64,000 nucleotides of DNA, taken from assembly GCF_900215435.1 (NCBI RefSeq), contig NZ_OCMY01000001.1:620001-684000 (forward strand), written 5' to 3'. Shown piece by piece: positions 51,480 to 62,067 of the stretch; positions within the stretch are counted from its first letter, which is position 1; each line of letters opens with the position of its first letter. The stretch comes from Candidatus Pantoea floridensis (GTDB taxonomy: Bacteria > Pseudomonadota > Gammaproteobacteria > Enterobacterales > Enterobacteriaceae). The notes below the pieces were generated by a model. It made no database searches. It saw nothing but the letters and a program-made list of their open reading frames with translations, and was not told the origin of the DNA. A program made the position numbers and the translations under genes.

Positions 51480-51949
51480 GCGCGGTGATTTTAGATTTAC
51501 AACTGGCCTGCGCCGATGAAAGCCATCTGCCTGCGGAGAGCGATTTTCAGCGCTGGCTCGAAGCGGCGGTAACGCCATTTCAGCCGGAAAGCGAAGTCAC
51601 TATTCGCCTGGTGGATGAAGCGGAGAGTAATGAGCTTAATCTGACTTATCGCGGTAAAGATAAGCCGACTAACGTGCTCTCATTCCCGTTTGAAGCCCCC
51701 CCGGGAATTGAACTGCCGCTGCTTGGCGATCTGATCATTTGTCGTCAGGTTGTTGAGCAAGAGGCTGCTGAACAAGGCAAAACCGTTGAAGCCCACTGGG
51801 CGCATATGGTGGTGCACGGTACGTTACATCTGCTGGGTTACGACCATATCGACGATGACGAAGCCGAAGAGATGGAGGCGCTGGAGACCGAGATAATGCT
51901 TGCTCTTGGTTATCCTGATCCGTACATTTCGGAGAAAGAAGACGCCTGA
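51476..51949 (+). CDS. ybeY: Endoribonuclease YbeY
   Basis: Zinc endoribonuclease required for 16S rRNA 3'-end maturation and 70S quality control. 157 aa (E. coli 155) with the [11 protein letters not shown] zinc motif (about 114-124) and Glu/Asp-rich tail. ATGA overlap with ybeZ, so the two partners are co-translated. Confidence 0.97.
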   Translation: MSAVILDLQLACADESHLPAESDFQRWLEAAVTPFQPESEVTIRLVDEAESNELNLTYRGKDKPTNVLSFPFEAPPGIELPLLGDLIICRQVVEQEAAEQGKTVEAHWAHMVVHGTLHLLGYDHIDDDEAEEMEALETEIMLALGYPDPYISEKEDA

Positions 51950-52031
51950 GCCGTTGGTTCAGGTTATTGCGCTGCTGGCGCGGATGCCGGCAGCCCCAAT
52001 CCCTCATTAGAGAGAACGAAATTAAAACGCC

Positions 52032-52913
52032 ATGAGCGACGACCATTCTCAAAACAGCGACGCACCCAGTAGTAAAAAGGGATTTTTCTCCCTGCTAATC
52101 AACCAACTGTTCCACGGTGAACCCAAAAACCGTGACGAACTGCTGGGGTTAATCCGCGATTCTGAGCAGAAAGAGCTGATCGACCAGGACACCCGCGACA
52201 TGCTCGAAGGGGTGCTGGATATTGCCGAACAGCGCGTGCGCGATATCATGATCCCACGCTCGCAAATGATCACCCTGAAACGCAATCAAACTCTGGAAGA
52301 GTGCCTTGCGGTGATCATTGAATCCGCGCACTCCCGCTTCCCGGTGATCAGTGAAGACAAAGATCACGTCGAGGGTATTTTGATGGCTAAAGATCTGCTG
52401 CCGTTTATGGCCAGCGCGTCTGAACCTTTTAGCATCGAAAAAGTCCTGCGTACTGCCGTAGTCGTACCTGAAAGCAAGCGCGTTGATCGTATGCTGAAGG
52501 AGTTCCGCTCGCAGCGTTATCACATGGCGATTGTCATTGATGAGTTTGGCGGTGTCTCTGGTCTGGTGACCATCGAAGATATTCTTGAGCTGATTGTCGG
52601 TGAAATTGAAGATGAGTATGACGATGAAGAAGATCGTGATATTCGCCAGCTTAACCGTTACACCTATACCATGCGCGCCTTAACGCAAATTGAAGATTTT
52701 AATGAAGTCTTTGGCACCGATTTCAGTGATGACGAAGTCGATACCATCGGCGGATTGGTCATGCAGGGATTCGGCCACCTTCCCGCTCGCGGTGAAAGTA
52801 TCGTCATTGATGGTTACCAATTCAAAGTCGCTATGGCTGACAGTCGCCGTATTATCCAGGTGCATGTAAAAATTCCGGAAGACTCACCACAACCGCAACT
52901 GGAAGACGAATAA
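52032..52913 (+). CDS. corC: CNNM-family magnesium/cobalt transport protein CorC (YbeX)
   Basis: Tandem-CBS protein linked to Mg2+/Co2+ efflux and ribosome maturation. 293 aa (E. coli 292). The two CBS repeats (about 70-130 and 135-200) include [12 protein letters not shown] and [18 protein letters not shown]; the C-terminal CorC-HlyC domain follows. Four base pairs before lnt, in one operon. Confidence 0.95.
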   Translation: MSDDHSQNSDAPSSKKGFFSLLINQLFHGEPKNRDELLGLIRDSEQKELIDQDTRDMLEGVLDIAEQRVRDIMIPRSQMITLKRNQTLEECLAVIIESAHSRFPVISEDKDHVEGILMAKDLLPFMASASEPFSIEKVLRTAVVVPESKRVDRMLKEFRSQRYHMAIVIDEFGGVSGLVTIEDILELIVGEIEDEYDDEEDRDIRQLNRYTYTMRALTQIEDFNEVFGTDFSDDEVDTIGGLVMQGFGHLPARGESIVIDGYQFKVAMADSRRIIQVHVKIPEDSPQPQLEDE

Positions 52914-52917
52914 TTCT

Positions 52918-54444
52918 ATGGCTTTAGCCTCTCTATACTCGCAGCAGCGGGTTCGACTGCTGCTGGCGTTAATAATGGGTGCCATTGGCACCCTTTCCTT
53001 TTCCCCTTACGATTTCTGGCCTGCTGCAATAATTTCGCTATTTGGCCTGCAGCTTGTGTTGCTGGAGCGTCGTACTCCGCAGGCGGCGGCGATCGGCTTC
53101 GCCTGGGGCTTTGGGCTGTTTGGCAGCGGCATCAATTGGGTGTACGTCAGTATCGCCACCTTTGGCGGCATGCCGGGCCCGGTCAATATCTTCCTGGTGA
53201 TCCTGCTGGCGGCGTATTTGTCGCTTTATCCGCTATTATTCGCCACTCTGCTCAACCGCTTCTGGCCACGCGCTTCCCTATGGCGTTTGGCGCTAGCAGC
53301 GCCGGCGTTATGGCAAATTAGCGAATTCCTGCGCGGTTGGGTGCTTACCGGCTTTCCATGGCTGCAGTTCGGCTACAGCCAGATCAATGGACCGCTAAAA
53401 GGTTTAGCACCGTTGGCCGGGGTAGAAACCATCACCCTCCTGATGATGGTCATCGCGGGGCTGCTGGTGCATGCATTACATCATCGTAAGGTAAAAAGTC
53501 TGGTTGCCGCCGCGCTACTGCTGGTGCTGCCCTTGCCGTTGCGTATGGTGCAGTGGTACCAACCGCTGCCGGAGCGCAGCGTTGATGTCGCGATGGTGCA
53601 AGGCAACATACCGCAGTCAATGAAGTGGGATCCCCAGCAGTTGCTTAACACGCTGCGCGTTTATACCTCCTCCAGCCAGCCGTTTATGGGCAAGGCTCCC
53701 ATCATTATCTGGCCTGAATCGGCAATTACCGATTTAGAGAGCAATCAGCAGCCGTTTCTGCAGGCGCTGGATGCAGAACTGCGCGCGCGCGGCAGTTCGC
53801 TGATTACGGGTATCGTGGATTCTCGCGTGGAAGGCGATAATCGCTATCACGATTACAACTCAGTGATTGTGCTGGGTGGTGAACAACCTTATAGCTATCA
53901 AAGCCAGAACCGCTATCAGAAAAACCATCTGGTACCGTTTGGTGAATTTGTTCCGCTGGAAGATCTGCTGCGTCCGCTGGCCCCGTTCTTCGATCTCCCG
54001 ATGTCTTCCTTTAGCCGTGGCGCCTACGTTCAACCGCAGCTGAAGGTGTCGGGTTATAACCTGACCAGCGCCATCTGCTATGAAATCGTGCTGGGAGAAC
54101 AGGTGCGAGCCAACTTCCGTCCGGATACCAATTTCCTGCTCACGGTCTCCAACGATGCCTGGTTCGGCCATTCGATCGGGCCATGGCAGCATTTCCAGAT
54201 GGCGCGTATGCGTGCGCTGGAACTGGGACGTCCGCTGCTGCGATCAACCAACAATGGCGTTACCGCAGTGGTAAACGCCAACGGCGAAGTGGAGAAGGAG
54301 CTGCCGCAGTTCACGCGTCAAGTGCTGGAAGCCAAAGTGACGCCAACCACCGGCGAAACGCCGTATGCCAAAGCAGGTATCTGGCCGGTGTGGATTCTGA
54401 CATTAATCGGTATTGTGCTGGCGATTCTCCGTCGTCATCGCTAA
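52918..54444 (+). CDS. lnt: Apolipoprotein N-acyltransferase
   Basis: Adds the third acyl chain to the N-terminal Cys of lipoproteins such as Pal and LptE. 508 aa (E. coli 512) with N-terminal membrane helices and a periplasmic nitrilase domain. The catalytic triad is complete: Glu267 (WPESAITD), Lys335 ([10 protein letters not shown]), Cys387 (SAICYEIV). Confidence 0.97.
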   Translation: MALASLYSQQRVRLLLALIMGAIGTLSFSPYDFWPAAIISLFGLQLVLLERRTPQAAAIGFAWGFGLFGSGINWVYVSIATFGGMPGPVNIFLVILLAAYLSLYPLLFATLLNRFWPRASLWRLALAAPALWQISEFLRGWVLTGFPWLQFGYSQINGPLKGLAPLAGVETITLLMMVIAGLLVHALHHRKVKSLVAAALLLVLPLPLRMVQWYQPLPERSVDVAMVQGNIPQSMKWDPQQLLNTLRVYTSSSQPFMGKAPIIIWPESAITDLESNQQPFLQALDAELRARGSSLITGIVDSRVEGDNRYHDYNSVIVLGGEQPYSYQSQNRYQKNHLVPFGEFVPLEDLLRPLAPFFDLPMSSFSRGAYVQPQLKVSGYNLTSAICYEIVLGEQVRANFRPDTNFLLTVSNDAWFGHSIGPWQHFQMARMRALELGRPLLRSTNNGVTAVVNANGEVEKELPQFTRQVLEAKVTPTTGETPYAKAGIWPVWILTLIGIVLAILRRHR

Positions 54445-54463
54445 CGCGAGCCCCTCTCCAAAC

Positions 54464-54490
54464 AGGCGAAGTGAATACTTCGCCTTTTTT
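54464..54490 (+). terminator. Rho-independent terminator after lnt
   Basis: AGGCGAAGT-GAAT-ACTTCGCCT with six T residues, 19 bp after the lnt stop. Confidence 0.92.
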
Positions 54491-54881
54491 ATACGCTGCT
54501 TTCTCTTCCCTGCGCAGTGCTTTTCCCGATTCTCTGCTGCCTTTTTACACTTATTCATCGTACTGGCACGATCATTGCTATTTATTTCAGTGATTTTCGC
54601 AAACATCGGCTTTTGTCAGCGTAATGCAACTTTTACGCACTACTTTAAGGCAATTGCGCGCACTGCATTGGCGCAACCGTGGATTTTTGCCTTTTATTGG
54701 TGCGGAGCGGCTCGCAAAAAAGAAACTTTTTTGTTTCATTGCGTTAACAATTCGCTATGTTAATCACTATCCTGCGCGCAGTTGCGCTATGGGATAACTA
54801 AAAAAGCAGCACGAAATACACACAACATCACAATCTGCGCAGTTTATGTTCTGCGCGACATCCATACGAAGGAGTTGGAAC
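54491..54881 (+). promoter_or_regulatory. gltI promoter and leader region
   Basis: About 390 bp without a convincing gene. An AT-rich block near 54715-54770 is a likely promoter area (a possible -35 TTAACA and -10 TATCCT with 18-bp spacing), but it is not a clear match. The 3' part is the gltI leader, containing the C/A-rich GcvB target and the ribosome-binding site AAGGAG. Confidence 0.55.
54820..54833 (+). promoter_or_regulatory. GcvB small-RNA target in the gltI leader
   Basis: ACACAACATCACAA lies 49-62 nt upstream of the gltI ATG. It is the exact complement of 14 nt in the G/U-rich R1 region of E. coli GcvB as I recall it (TTGTGATGTTGTGT). GcvB represses gltI in Salmonella by pairing with a C/A-rich element at this distance. 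The GcvB gene is not in the window. Confidence 0.7.
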
Positions 54882-55775
54882 ATGCAGATACGCAAAGTGG
54901 CATTATCTCTTTTGCTGTTAGGAGCAGCAGCGGGAGCGGCCCAGGCGGAAGATCTCACCGGTACCCTGAAAAAAATCAATGATAGCGGCGTGATCGTCGT
55001 TGGGCATCGTGAGTCATCAGTTCCCTTTTCTTACTATGACAACCAGCAAAAAGTGGTTGGCTATTCACAGGATTATTCCAACGCTATCGTGGCTGCCATT
55101 AAGGCCAAGCTGAATAAACCCGATTTGCAGATCAAAATGCTGCCGATTACTTCACAAAACCGTATCCCACTGTTGCAGAACGGGACGTATGATTTTGAAT
55201 GTGGCTCGACAACCAACAACCTGGAACGCCAACAGCAAGCTGCATTCTCTGACACCGTATTCATCATCGGCACGCGTCTGCTGGTGAAGAAAGGCGGGGA
55301 CATCAAAGATTTCGCTGACCTGAAAGGCAAAACCGTTGTTGTCACCTCCGGTACCACCTCTGAAATTCTGCTGCACAAGCTGAACGACGAGAAGAAAATG
55401 GATATGCGCATCATCAGCGCCAAAGACCATGGCGACTCTTTCCGTACGCTGGAAACCGGTCGTGCCGTGGCCTTTATGATGGATGACGCGCTGCTGGCGG
55501 GTGAACGAGCCAAAGCCAAGAAGCCGGATAACTGGGATATCGTTGGTACACCGCAATCGAAAGAAGCCTACGGCTGCATGCTGCGTAAAGAAGATCCGCA
55601 GTTCAAACAGCTGATGGATGAAACCATCGCCAAAGCGCAAACCTCAGGCGAAGCGTCAAAATGGTTTGAAACCTGGTTCAAACAGCCGATTCCACCGAAG
55701 AATCTGAACCTCAACTTCGAATTGTCTCCAGATATGCAGGCCCTGTTCAAAGCACCGAACGATAAAGCACTCTGA
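54882..55775 (+). CDS. gltI: Glutamate/aspartate ABC transporter substrate-binding protein
   Basis: Periplasmic receptor of the GltIJKL importer. 297 aa from the ATG at 54882 (MQIRKVALSLLLLG), preceded by AAGGAG; the open frame extends 12 codons upstream without support. Signal peptide of about 22 residues ending AQA, then the mature solute-binding protein (GHRESSVPFSYYD, ECGSTTNN). Confidence 0.96.
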   Translation: MQIRKVALSLLLLGAAAGAAQAEDLTGTLKKINDSGVIVVGHRESSVPFSYYDNQQKVVGYSQDYSNAIVAAIKAKLNKPDLQIKMLPITSQNRIPLLQNGTYDFECGSTTNNLERQQQAAFSDTVFIIGTRLLVKKGGDIKDFADLKGKTVVVTSGTTSEILLHKLNDEKKMDMRIISAKDHGDSFRTLETGRAVAFMMDDALLAGERAKAKKPDNWDIVGTPQSKEAYGCMLRKEDPQFKQLMDETIAKAQTSGEASKWFETWFKQPIPPKNLNLNFELSPDMQALFKAPNDKAL

Positions 55776-55791
55776 ATTAACAACGACAACA

Positions 55792-55810
55792 AGGGCAGCC
55801 CCGCTGCCCT
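55792..55810 (+). other. Hairpin just after gltI
   Basis: AGGGCAG-CCCCG-CTGCCCT, a perfect 7-bp stem 16 bp after the gltI stop. No T-run. Probably a barrier protecting gltI mRNA and a processing feature of the SroC-like RNA. Confidence 0.6.
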
Positions 55811-55899
55811 CTCGATTGCTGAACATGCGGTGCGGACAGACAGACTGTAACAGGCCGTTCCCCTGAAGCAGGATGCAAGACACCGCTCAACAATCTTAT

Positions 55900-55923
55900 G
55901 GGTAGCCTCGCTACCCTTTTTTT
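55900..55923 (+). terminator. Rho-independent terminator before gltJ (SroC 3' end)
   Basis: GGGTAGC-CTC-GCTACCC followed by seven T residues and then ACCGGAG, the gltJ ribosome-binding site. It sits only 14 bp before the gltJ ATG, so most transcripts stop after gltI, raising receptor over permease levels. Confidence 0.92.
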
Positions 55924-55936
55924 ACCGGAGCTCGTT

Positions 55937-56677
55937 ATGGGTATCGATTGGAACTGGGGCATTTTTTTAGAGCAGGCTCCGTTCGGCAATACGACTTACC
56001 TTGGCTGGCTGTGGTCCGGATTTCAGGTCACCATTGCGGTGTCCTGCTGTGCCTGGATTATCGCCTTCCTGGTAGGTTCCCTCTTTGGCATTCTGCGTAC
56101 CGTGCCCAACCGCCTGTTGGCGACGATTGGTACCTGCTACGTGGAGCTGTTTCGTAACATTCCGCTGATCGTACAATTCTTCTTCTGGTATCTGGTGGCA
56201 CCTGAACTGGTGGGAGAAAAGCTCGGCATGTGGTTTAAGTCTGAGCTGGATCCGAACATTCAGTTCTTCCTCTCCTCCACTATTTGTCTTGGCTTGTTCA
56301 CTGCGGCCCGCGTTTGTGAGCAGGTACGTGCGGCAATTCAGTCACTGCCGCGTGGCCAGAAAAATGCCGGCTTAGCGATGGGTCTAACGCTGCCGCAAAC
56401 CTACCGCTATGTGCTGCTACCGAATGCTTATCGCGTCATTGTGCCGCCGATGACGTCGGAGATGCTCAACCTGGTAAAAAACTCGGCGATCGCCTCAACC
56501 ATCGGTCTGGTGGATATGGCCGCGCAGGCGGGCAAGCTGCTGGATTATTCCGCGCATGCGTATGAATCCTTTACGGCCATCACCCTGGCATATGTGGGCA
56601 TTAACCTGGTCATCATGCTGATTATGAGTTTGGTTGAGCGCAAAATCCGCCTGCCTGGCAACATGGGAGGCAAATAA
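55937..56677 (+). CDS. gltJ: Glutamate/aspartate ABC transporter permease GltJ
   Basis: Inner-membrane permease of the importer. 246 aa from ATG 55937 ([19 protein letters not shown]. coli start); GGAG lies 7 bp upstream. The open frame extends 13 codons earlier over the terminator and is rejected. Multiple membrane helices and the EAA loop ([16 protein letters not shown]) are visible. Confidence 0.96.
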   Translation: MGIDWNWGIFLEQAPFGNTTYLGWLWSGFQVTIAVSCCAWIIAFLVGSLFGILRTVPNRLLATIGTCYVELFRNIPLIVQFFFWYLVAPELVGEKLGMWFKSELDPNIQFFLSSTICLGLFTAARVCEQVRAAIQSLPRGQKNAGLAMGLTLPQTYRYVLLPNAYRVIVPPMTSEMLNLVKNSAIASTIGLVDMAAQAGKLLDYSAHAYESFTAITLAYVGINLVIMLIMSLVERKIRLPGNMGGK

Positions 56678-57354
56678 TGTACGAATTTGACTGGAGTTCG
56701 ATTGGTCCCAGCCTGCCTTACTTATGGAATGGGTTGATCATTACCTTCAAGATCACCGCAATCGCCGTCGTGTTTGGCATTATCTGGGGCACGATTCTGG
56801 CGGTGATGCGCTTATCGCCAATTGCGCCGGTGCGCTGGTTTGCCAAGCTGTACGTCAACCTGTTCCGCTCCGTACCGTTGGTGATGGTGCTGCTATGGTT
56901 CTATTTGGTTGTCCCTGCGTTCCTGCAGCAGGTGCTGGGCTTATCGCCTAAATCGGATATCCGCCTGATTTCAGCCATGGTGGCATTTGCACTGTTTGAG
57001 GCCGCGTACTACTCGGAGATCATCCGTGCCGGTATTCAGAGTATCGCGCGCGGCCAATCCAACGCCGCATTGGCTCTGGGCATGACGCATTGGCAATCAA
57101 TGAAGCTCATCATCCTGCCGCAGGCGTTTCGCGCCATGGTGCCGCTGCTGCTGACACAGGGCATTGTGCTGTTTCAGGATACGTCGCTGGTGTATGTGTT
57201 GAGCCTGGCCGACTTCTTCCGTACCGCCTCAACCATCGGTGAGCGTGACGGAACCCAGGTTGAAATGATTTTGTTTGCCGGTTTGGTCTACTTCGTGATC
57301 AGCCTGAGCGCTTCGCTGTTGGTTAGCTATCTGAAAAGAAAAAGGACGGTTTAA
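56677..57354 (+). CDS. gltK: Glutamate/aspartate ABC transporter permease GltK
   Basis: Second permease. 225 aa (E. coli 224), starting [22 protein letters not shown] loop [18 protein letters not shown]. The ATG overlaps the gltJ stop by one base (TAATG), giving coupled translation. Confidence 0.96.
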   Translation: MYEFDWSSIGPSLPYLWNGLIITFKITAIAVVFGIIWGTILAVMRLSPIAPVRWFAKLYVNLFRSVPLVMVLLWFYLVVPAFLQQVLGLSPKSDIRLISAMVAFALFEAAYYSEIIRAGIQSIARGQSNAALALGMTHWQSMKLIILPQAFRAMVPLLLTQGIVLFQDTSLVYVLSLADFFRTASTIGERDGTQVEMILFAGLVYFVISLSASLLVSYLKRKRTV

Positions 57355-58080
57355 ATGATTAGCCTGAAAAATGTTTCTAAGTGGTATGGGCACTTTCAGG
57401 TGCTGACCGACTGCTCCACTGAAGTGAAAAAAGGTGAAGTGGTGGTGGTCTGCGGTCCGTCTGGCTCAGGAAAATCAACGCTGATTAAAACCGTAAACGG
57501 TCTGGAGCCGATTCAAAAGGGCAGCATTGAGGTAACTGGCATCGAGGTGAACAACAAAAAAACCAACCTCGCGCAATTGCGTAGCAAAGTGGGCATGGTG
57601 TTTCAGCACTTCGAGCTGTTCCCGCATCTGAGCATCCTTGAGAACCTGACGCTGGCACAGGTGAAAGTGTTGAAGCGCGACAAGGCAGCATCGCGTGAGA
57701 AAGCGCAAAGCCTGCTGAAGCGCGTAGGACTCTCTGCGCATGCCGATAAGTTCCCGGGCCAGCTTTCGGGTGGTCAGCAACAGCGTGTGGCCATCGCACG
57801 TGCGTTATGCATGGATCCCGTCGCGATGTTGTTTGATGAACCCACCTCGGCGCTCGATCCAGAAATGATCAACGAAGTGCTAGACGTCATGGTTGAGTTG
57901 GCTCACGAAGGGATGACCATGATGGTGGTGACCCATGAAATGGGCTTCGCGCGTAAGGTTGCCAACCGGGTGATCTTTATGGATGAAGGGAAAATTATTG
58001 AAGACACGAATAAAGATGACTTCTTTAACAACCCACAATCTGACCGTGCAAAAGACTTCCTGGCGAAGATACTGCACTGA
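57355..58080 (+). CDS. gltL: Glutamate/aspartate ABC transporter ATP-binding protein GltL
   Basis: ATPase that powers the importer. 241 aa (E. coli 241). Walker [10 protein letters not shown] (about 34-42), signature [15 protein letters not shown], Walker [15 protein letters not shown] and the H-loop VVTHEMGFA are intact. Starts directly after the gltK stop. Confidence 0.98.
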   Translation: MISLKNVSKWYGHFQVLTDCSTEVKKGEVVVVCGPSGSGKSTLIKTVNGLEPIQKGSIEVTGIEVNNKKTNLAQLRSKVGMVFQHFELFPHLSILENLTLAQVKVLKRDKAASREKAQSLLKRVGLSAHADKFPGQLSGGQQQRVAIARALCMDPVAMLFDEPTSALDPEMINEVLDVMVELAHEGMTMMVVTHEMGFARKVANRVIFMDEGKIIEDTNKDDFFNNPQSDRAKDFLAKILH

Positions 58081-58095
58081 TTAGCGCAATAAATT

Positions 58096-58132
58096 GCGCC
58101 GCTACGGTATGTACACGTATCCGCAGCGGCGC
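58096..58132. repeat. Inverted repeat between gltL and ybeL
   Basis: GCGCCGCTACGG and CCGCAGCGGCGC form 12-bp arms with one mismatch around 13 bases. It lies between two convergent genes but has no T-run, so it may be a factor-dependent end for both. Confidence 0.6.
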
Positions 58133-58165
58133 GATTCATCGCGCGGGGTTTATTTATTCACAAAA

Positions 58166-58648
58166 TCAGGGTTCAAACGGCTGACGCTGAAACTGGTCGT
58201 GGCCACACTCTGGGCAGCGCGTTAAACTTTCTGGCGTATAAATTGCCCGCGTGAAGCCGCACTTCTCACACACCAGATTACCCAACCCCACCACTTCACC
58301 GCTCTGGTAAACGCCGTGATGGCGTAAATCCTGAAACACCTCACGCCACTCCAGCTGACTTTTATCGGTAATATCCGCCAACTCCTTCCACAGGCTTTCA
58401 CGGATCACGCGCAGAAACACCGAATCGCCCACCACATCGGAAGACTCCTGATAGCTCAGCGCAAACTCGTGTAAATCACGCCGCACCGCGCGCATCACTT
58501 CATTGACCTCGGCCGGCGAGAGCGTTTTTTTCGCCAGCAATGTTTGCCGCGCCTCAGCCACTAACGCATCAACATCGCGTTCGCCATGGTCCAGTCGCTG
58601 GGATAATGCTTCAATCGTTGCACGGTATTCCTGCGCCACGTTATTCAT
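58166..58648 (-). CDS. ybeL: Zinc-ribbon protein YbeL (DUF1451)
   Basis: Protein of unknown function conserved in gammaproteobacteria. 160 aa, equal to E. coli YbeL. The N-terminal part is helical; the C-terminal part has a zinc ribbon with two CxxC pairs (VCEKCGF and RCPECGHDQF). Convergent with gltL and divergent from leuS. Confidence 0.93.
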   Translation of the reverse strand: MNNVAQEYRATIEALSQRLDHGERDVDALVAEARQTLLAKKTLSPAEVNEVMRAVRRDLHEFALSYQESSDVVGDSVFLRVIRESLWKELADITDKSQLEWREVFQDLRHHGVYQSGEVVGLGNLVCEKCGFTRAIYTPESLTRCPECGHDQFQRQPFEP

Positions 58649-58870
58649 TTTATTCTCCTTTCCGCTGCGGATACTGCTGTTAAGTTTAGCTGTTTTGTCA
58701 TATTTGCATTGCCAGCTGCAGTAGAAATCACAAAAGGGTGAAAGCGGTGGCGCATTCAGGAGAAATCATGCTGGTAGGGGCGCGAAAAGTTGTTGAGGGG
58801 CAACCTTATGGGTATGCTATGCGGATCTAAAAGTATGCTTCGCGATTTTCACAAAGGACCACAGGCAGCC

Positions 58871-61453
58871 ATGCAAGAGCAATACCGCCCGGAAGAGATA
58901 GAAACCCGCGTCCAACAACACTGGGACGAAAACGAAACCTTTAAAGTGACCGAGCAGGAAGGCAAAGAGAAGTACTACTGCCTTTCCATGCTGCCCTATC
59001 CTTCTGGCCGCCTACACATGGGCCACGTGCGTAACTACACCATTGGCGATGTGATTGCGCGCTATCAGCGTATGCTCGGCAAAAACGTGCTGCAGCCAAT
59101 CGGTTGGGATGCGTTTGGTCTGCCAGCAGAAGGTGCCGCAGTGAAAAATAACACTGCGCCTGCGCCGTGGACATACGACAACATCGCATACATGAAGAAC
59201 CAGCTTAAATTGCTGGGCTTTGGCTATGACTGGAGCCGTGAACTGGCAACCTGTCAGCCAGAATACTATCGCTGGGAGCAGTGGTTCTTCACCAAGCTGT
59301 ATGAAAAAGGCATGGTCTATAAAAAGACTTCAGCCGTGAACTGGTGTCCGAACGATCAGACCGTACTGGCCAACGAACAGGTTATTGATGGCTGCTGCTG
59401 GCGCTGTGATACCAAAGTTGAGCGCAAAGAAATTCCACAGTGGTTCGTCAAAATCACTGCCTATGCGGAAGAGTTGCTGAACGATCTTGACAATCTTGAA
59501 GATTGGCCAGAGCAGGTCAAAACCATGCAGCGCAACTGGATTGGCCGCTCTGAAGGCGTAGAGATCACCTTCGACGTCGCCAACAGTGCTGAGAAGCTGA
59601 CAGTTTACACCACGCGTCCTGATACCTTTATGGGGGCGACTTACGTCGCTGTCGCCGCCGGTCATCCGCTGGCACAGCAGGCTGCCGCCACCAATCCTGG
59701 CCTGGCTGAGTTCATCGACGAATGCCGCACCACCAAAGTGGCCGAAGCCGACATGGCAACGATGGAGAAGAAAGGCGTAGCCACCGGCCTGTTTGCCATC
59801 CATCCGCTGACCGGTGAAGAAATTCCGGTTTGGGTAGCCAACTTCGTACTGATGGAGTACGGCACTGGCGCAGTCATGGCGGTTCCAGGCCACGATCAGC
59901 GCGATTGGGAATTTGCCACTAAATACAATCTGAACATCAAGCCAGTGATCCTGAATCTGGACGGTTCAGAGCCAGATATCAGCACCGCAGCAATGACCGA
60001 AAAAGGTTCTCTGTTCAACTCTGGTGAATACAACGGCTTGGATCATCAGGCCGGCTTCAACGCTATTGCTGATGCGCTGGCCGCAAAAGGTGTGGGCGTG
60101 CGTAAGGTAAATTACCGTCTGCGCGACTGGGGTGTTTCTCGTCAGCGTTATTGGGGCGCGCCAATTCCAATGGTAACGCTGGAAGATGGCACCGTAATGC
60201 CAACGCCAGAAGATCAGCTGCCGGTTATCCTGCCAGAAGACGTGGTCATGGACGGCATCACCAGCCCGATCAAAGCCGATCCTGAGTGGGCAAAAACCAC
60301 TGTTAACGGCCAGCCAGCGCTGCGTGAAACCGACACCTTTGACACCTTTATGGAGTCATCGTGGTACTACGCGCGTTACACCTGCACAAACTACCACGAA
60401 GGCATGCTGGATCCGGCGGCGGCAAACTATTGGCTGCCGGTCGATCAGTATGTTGGCGGTATCGAACACGCCATCATGCATCTATTGTACTTCCGCTTCT
60501 ATCACAAACTGCTGCGTGATGCAGGCCTGGTCAACTCGGATGAGCCAGCCAAACGCCTGCTGTGCCAGGGTATGGTGCTGGCTGATGCGTTCTATTATCA
60601 CGGCGTGAATGGCGAGCGTAACTGGGTTTCTCCGGTTGACGTCACCGTTGAGCGTGATGAGAAAGGCCGCATCGTAAAAGCCACCGATACCGAAGGCCGT
60701 GAGGTGGTTTACGCTGGTATGAGTAAAATGTCGAAGTCGAAAAACAACGGCATCGATCCACAGCTGATGGTTGAGCGCTACGGTGCAGATACCGTTCGCC
60801 TGTTCATGATGTTTGCTTCTCCAGCAGAGATGACGCTGGAGTGGCAGGAATCAGGCGTTGAAGGGGCTAACCGCTTCCTGAAGCGCGTGTGGAAACTGGC
60901 TTACGAGCACGTTGCCAAAGGCGCGACCGTGGCGCTCGATGTCAACAGCCTGAATGACGATCAGAAAGCACTGCGCCGCGATCTGCACAAAACTATCGCT
61001 AAAGTGGCGGATGATGTGGGTCGTCGTCAGACGTTTAATACCGCTATCGCCGCCATCATGGAGCTGATGAATAAGCTGATTCGTGCCCCGCAGGAAGGCG
61101 AGCAGGATCGTGCACTGTTGCAGGAAGCGCTGATGGCTGTAACGCGTCTGCTCTATCCGTTCACCCCGCACGCTAGCTACGTATTGTGGCAGGCACTTGG
61201 CGGCGAAGGTAGCATTGATGAAGCCAGCTGGCCGGTGGCTGATGAAGCGGCCATGGTGGAAGATTCTCTGCTAGTCGTGGTGCAGGTGAATGGCAAAGTG
61301 CGCGGTAAGATTACCGTTGCAACGGATGCCACGCAGGAACAGGTGCAGGCGCGCGCTGCGCAGGAGCATTTGGTGGCGAAATATCTGGATGGCGTCACCA
61401 TTCGTAAAGTGATTTATGTCCCTGGCAAACTGCTTAACCTGGTCGTGGGTTAA
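58871..61453 (+). CDS. leuS: Leucine--tRNA ligase
   Basis: Charges tRNA-Leu; class I with an editing domain. 860 aa (E. coli 860) from ATG 58871 ([19 protein letters not shown]); an in-frame start at 58790 would add 27 unconserved residues. HIGH motif [16 protein letters not shown] (about 41-56), CP1 editing motif [17 protein letters not shown] motif [12 protein letters not shown]. Confidence 0.97.
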   Translation: MQEQYRPEEIETRVQQHWDENETFKVTEQEGKEKYYCLSMLPYPSGRLHMGHVRNYTIGDVIARYQRMLGKNVLQPIGWDAFGLPAEGAAVKNNTAPAPWTYDNIAYMKNQLKLLGFGYDWSRELATCQPEYYRWEQWFFTKLYEKGMVYKKTSAVNWCPNDQTVLANEQVIDGCCWRCDTKVERKEIPQWFVKITAYAEELLNDLDNLEDWPEQVKTMQRNWIGRSEGVEITFDVANSAEKLTVYTTRPDTFMGATYVAVAAGHPLAQQAAATNPGLAEFIDECRTTKVAEADMATMEKKGVATGLFAIHPLTGEEIPVWVANFVLMEYGTGAVMAVPGHDQRDWEFATKYNLNIKPVILNLDGSEPDISTAAMTEKGSLFNSGEYNGLDHQAGFNAIADALAAKGVGVRKVNYRLRDWGVSRQRYWGAPIPMVTLEDGTVMPTPEDQLPVILPEDVVMDGITSPIKADPEWAKTTVNGQPALRETDTFDTFMESSWYYARYTCTNYHEGMLDPAAANYWLPVDQYVGGIEHAIMHLLYFRFYHKLLRDAGLVNSDEPAKRLLCQGMVLADAFYYHGVNGERNWVSPVDVTVERDEKGRIVKATDTEGREVVYAGMSKMSKSKNNGIDPQLMVERYGADTVRLFMMFASPAEMTLEWQESGVEGANRFLKRVWKLAYEHVAKGATVALDVNSLNDDQKALRRDLHKTIAKVADDVGRRQTFNTAIAAIMELMNKLIRAPQEGEQDRALLQEALMAVTRLLYPFTPHASYVLWQALGGEGSIDEASWPVADEAAMVEDSLLVVVQVNGKVRGKITVATDATQEQVQARAAQEHLVAKYLDGVTIRKVIYVPGKLLNLVVG

Positions 61454-61467
61454 GTTCAGGAGGAACT

Positions 61468-62067
61468 GTGCGACAACTGATTATCAGGCTGTTTGTCCTG
61501 CTTGCGGTAATGATTACCGCAGGCTGTGGTTTTCACCCGCGCGGCACCACATCGGTGCCGGCCGAGATGAAAACCCTCATCGTCCAAAGTGGCGACCCGT
61601 ATGGTCCACTGTCACGTGCCGTGCGCCAGCAGCTACGCATCAACAATGTGAACATCATTGAAGACAGCAAAGCGGCCAGCGCTAAGTACCCAACGCTGCG
61701 CCTGGGTGCGGAAGGCCAGGGACGTGATACCGCATCGGTGTTTATCAGCGGAACCACCGCGGAATACTCACTGGTGATGACGGTAACCGCCCAGGTTCTG
61801 CTGCCGGGTAAAGGAATCTATCCAATCAGCACTACCGTTTATCGTTCTTTCTTCGACAACCCGAACGCCGCATTGGCCAAGGATGCGGAGCAGGACATGA
61901 TTGTGCAGGAGATGCGCCAGCGCGCGGCCGAGCAGCTAGTACGTAAATTGCTTACCGTTCACGCCGCGCAGGAAAGCAACAAAGAGACCTTACCGCAGCC
62001 TGAGACGATTGCACCGGGAGAGAATTCACCGGAAGTGTCTTCTTCGTCAGCTACCAGTCTGCAATGA
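61468..62067 (+). CDS. lptE: LPS assembly lipoprotein LptE
   Basis: Outer-membrane lipoprotein that plugs the LptD barrel and helps insert lipopolysaccharide. 199 aa with GTG start preceded by AGGAGGAACT. Signal segment with a lipobox ending AGC (Cys20), mature start [11 protein letters not shown]. 14 bp after leuS. Confidence 0.96.
   Translation: MRQLIIRLFVLLAVMITAGCGFHPRGTTSVPAEMKTLIVQSGDPYGPLSRAVRQQLRINNVNIIEDSKAASAKYPTLRLGAEGQGRDTASVFISGTTAEYSLVMTVTAQVLLPGKGIYPISTTVYRSFFDNPNAALAKDAEQDMIVQEMRQRAAEQLVRKLLTVHAAQESNKETLPQPETIAPGENSPEVSSSSATSLQ

Larger units (their letters stand above)
55776..55923 (+). ncRNA. sroC: SroC-like RNA from the gltI-gltJ intergenic region (GcvB sponge)
   Basis: In Salmonella and E. 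coli this gap encodes SroC, a 3'UTR-derived RNA that base-pairs with and inactivates GcvB. Here it has a hairpin (AGGGCAG / CTGCCCT), then GGACAGACAG at 55834-55843, complementary to CTGTCTGTCC in E. coli GcvB as I recall it, and ends with the terminator at 55900-55923. The 5' end is a guess: it may begin inside gltI. Confidence 0.6.

Noticed and set aside
54413..54763. 116-codon plus-strand frame after lnt
   Set aside because: Overlaps the lnt end and terminator; compositionally like non-coding DNA.
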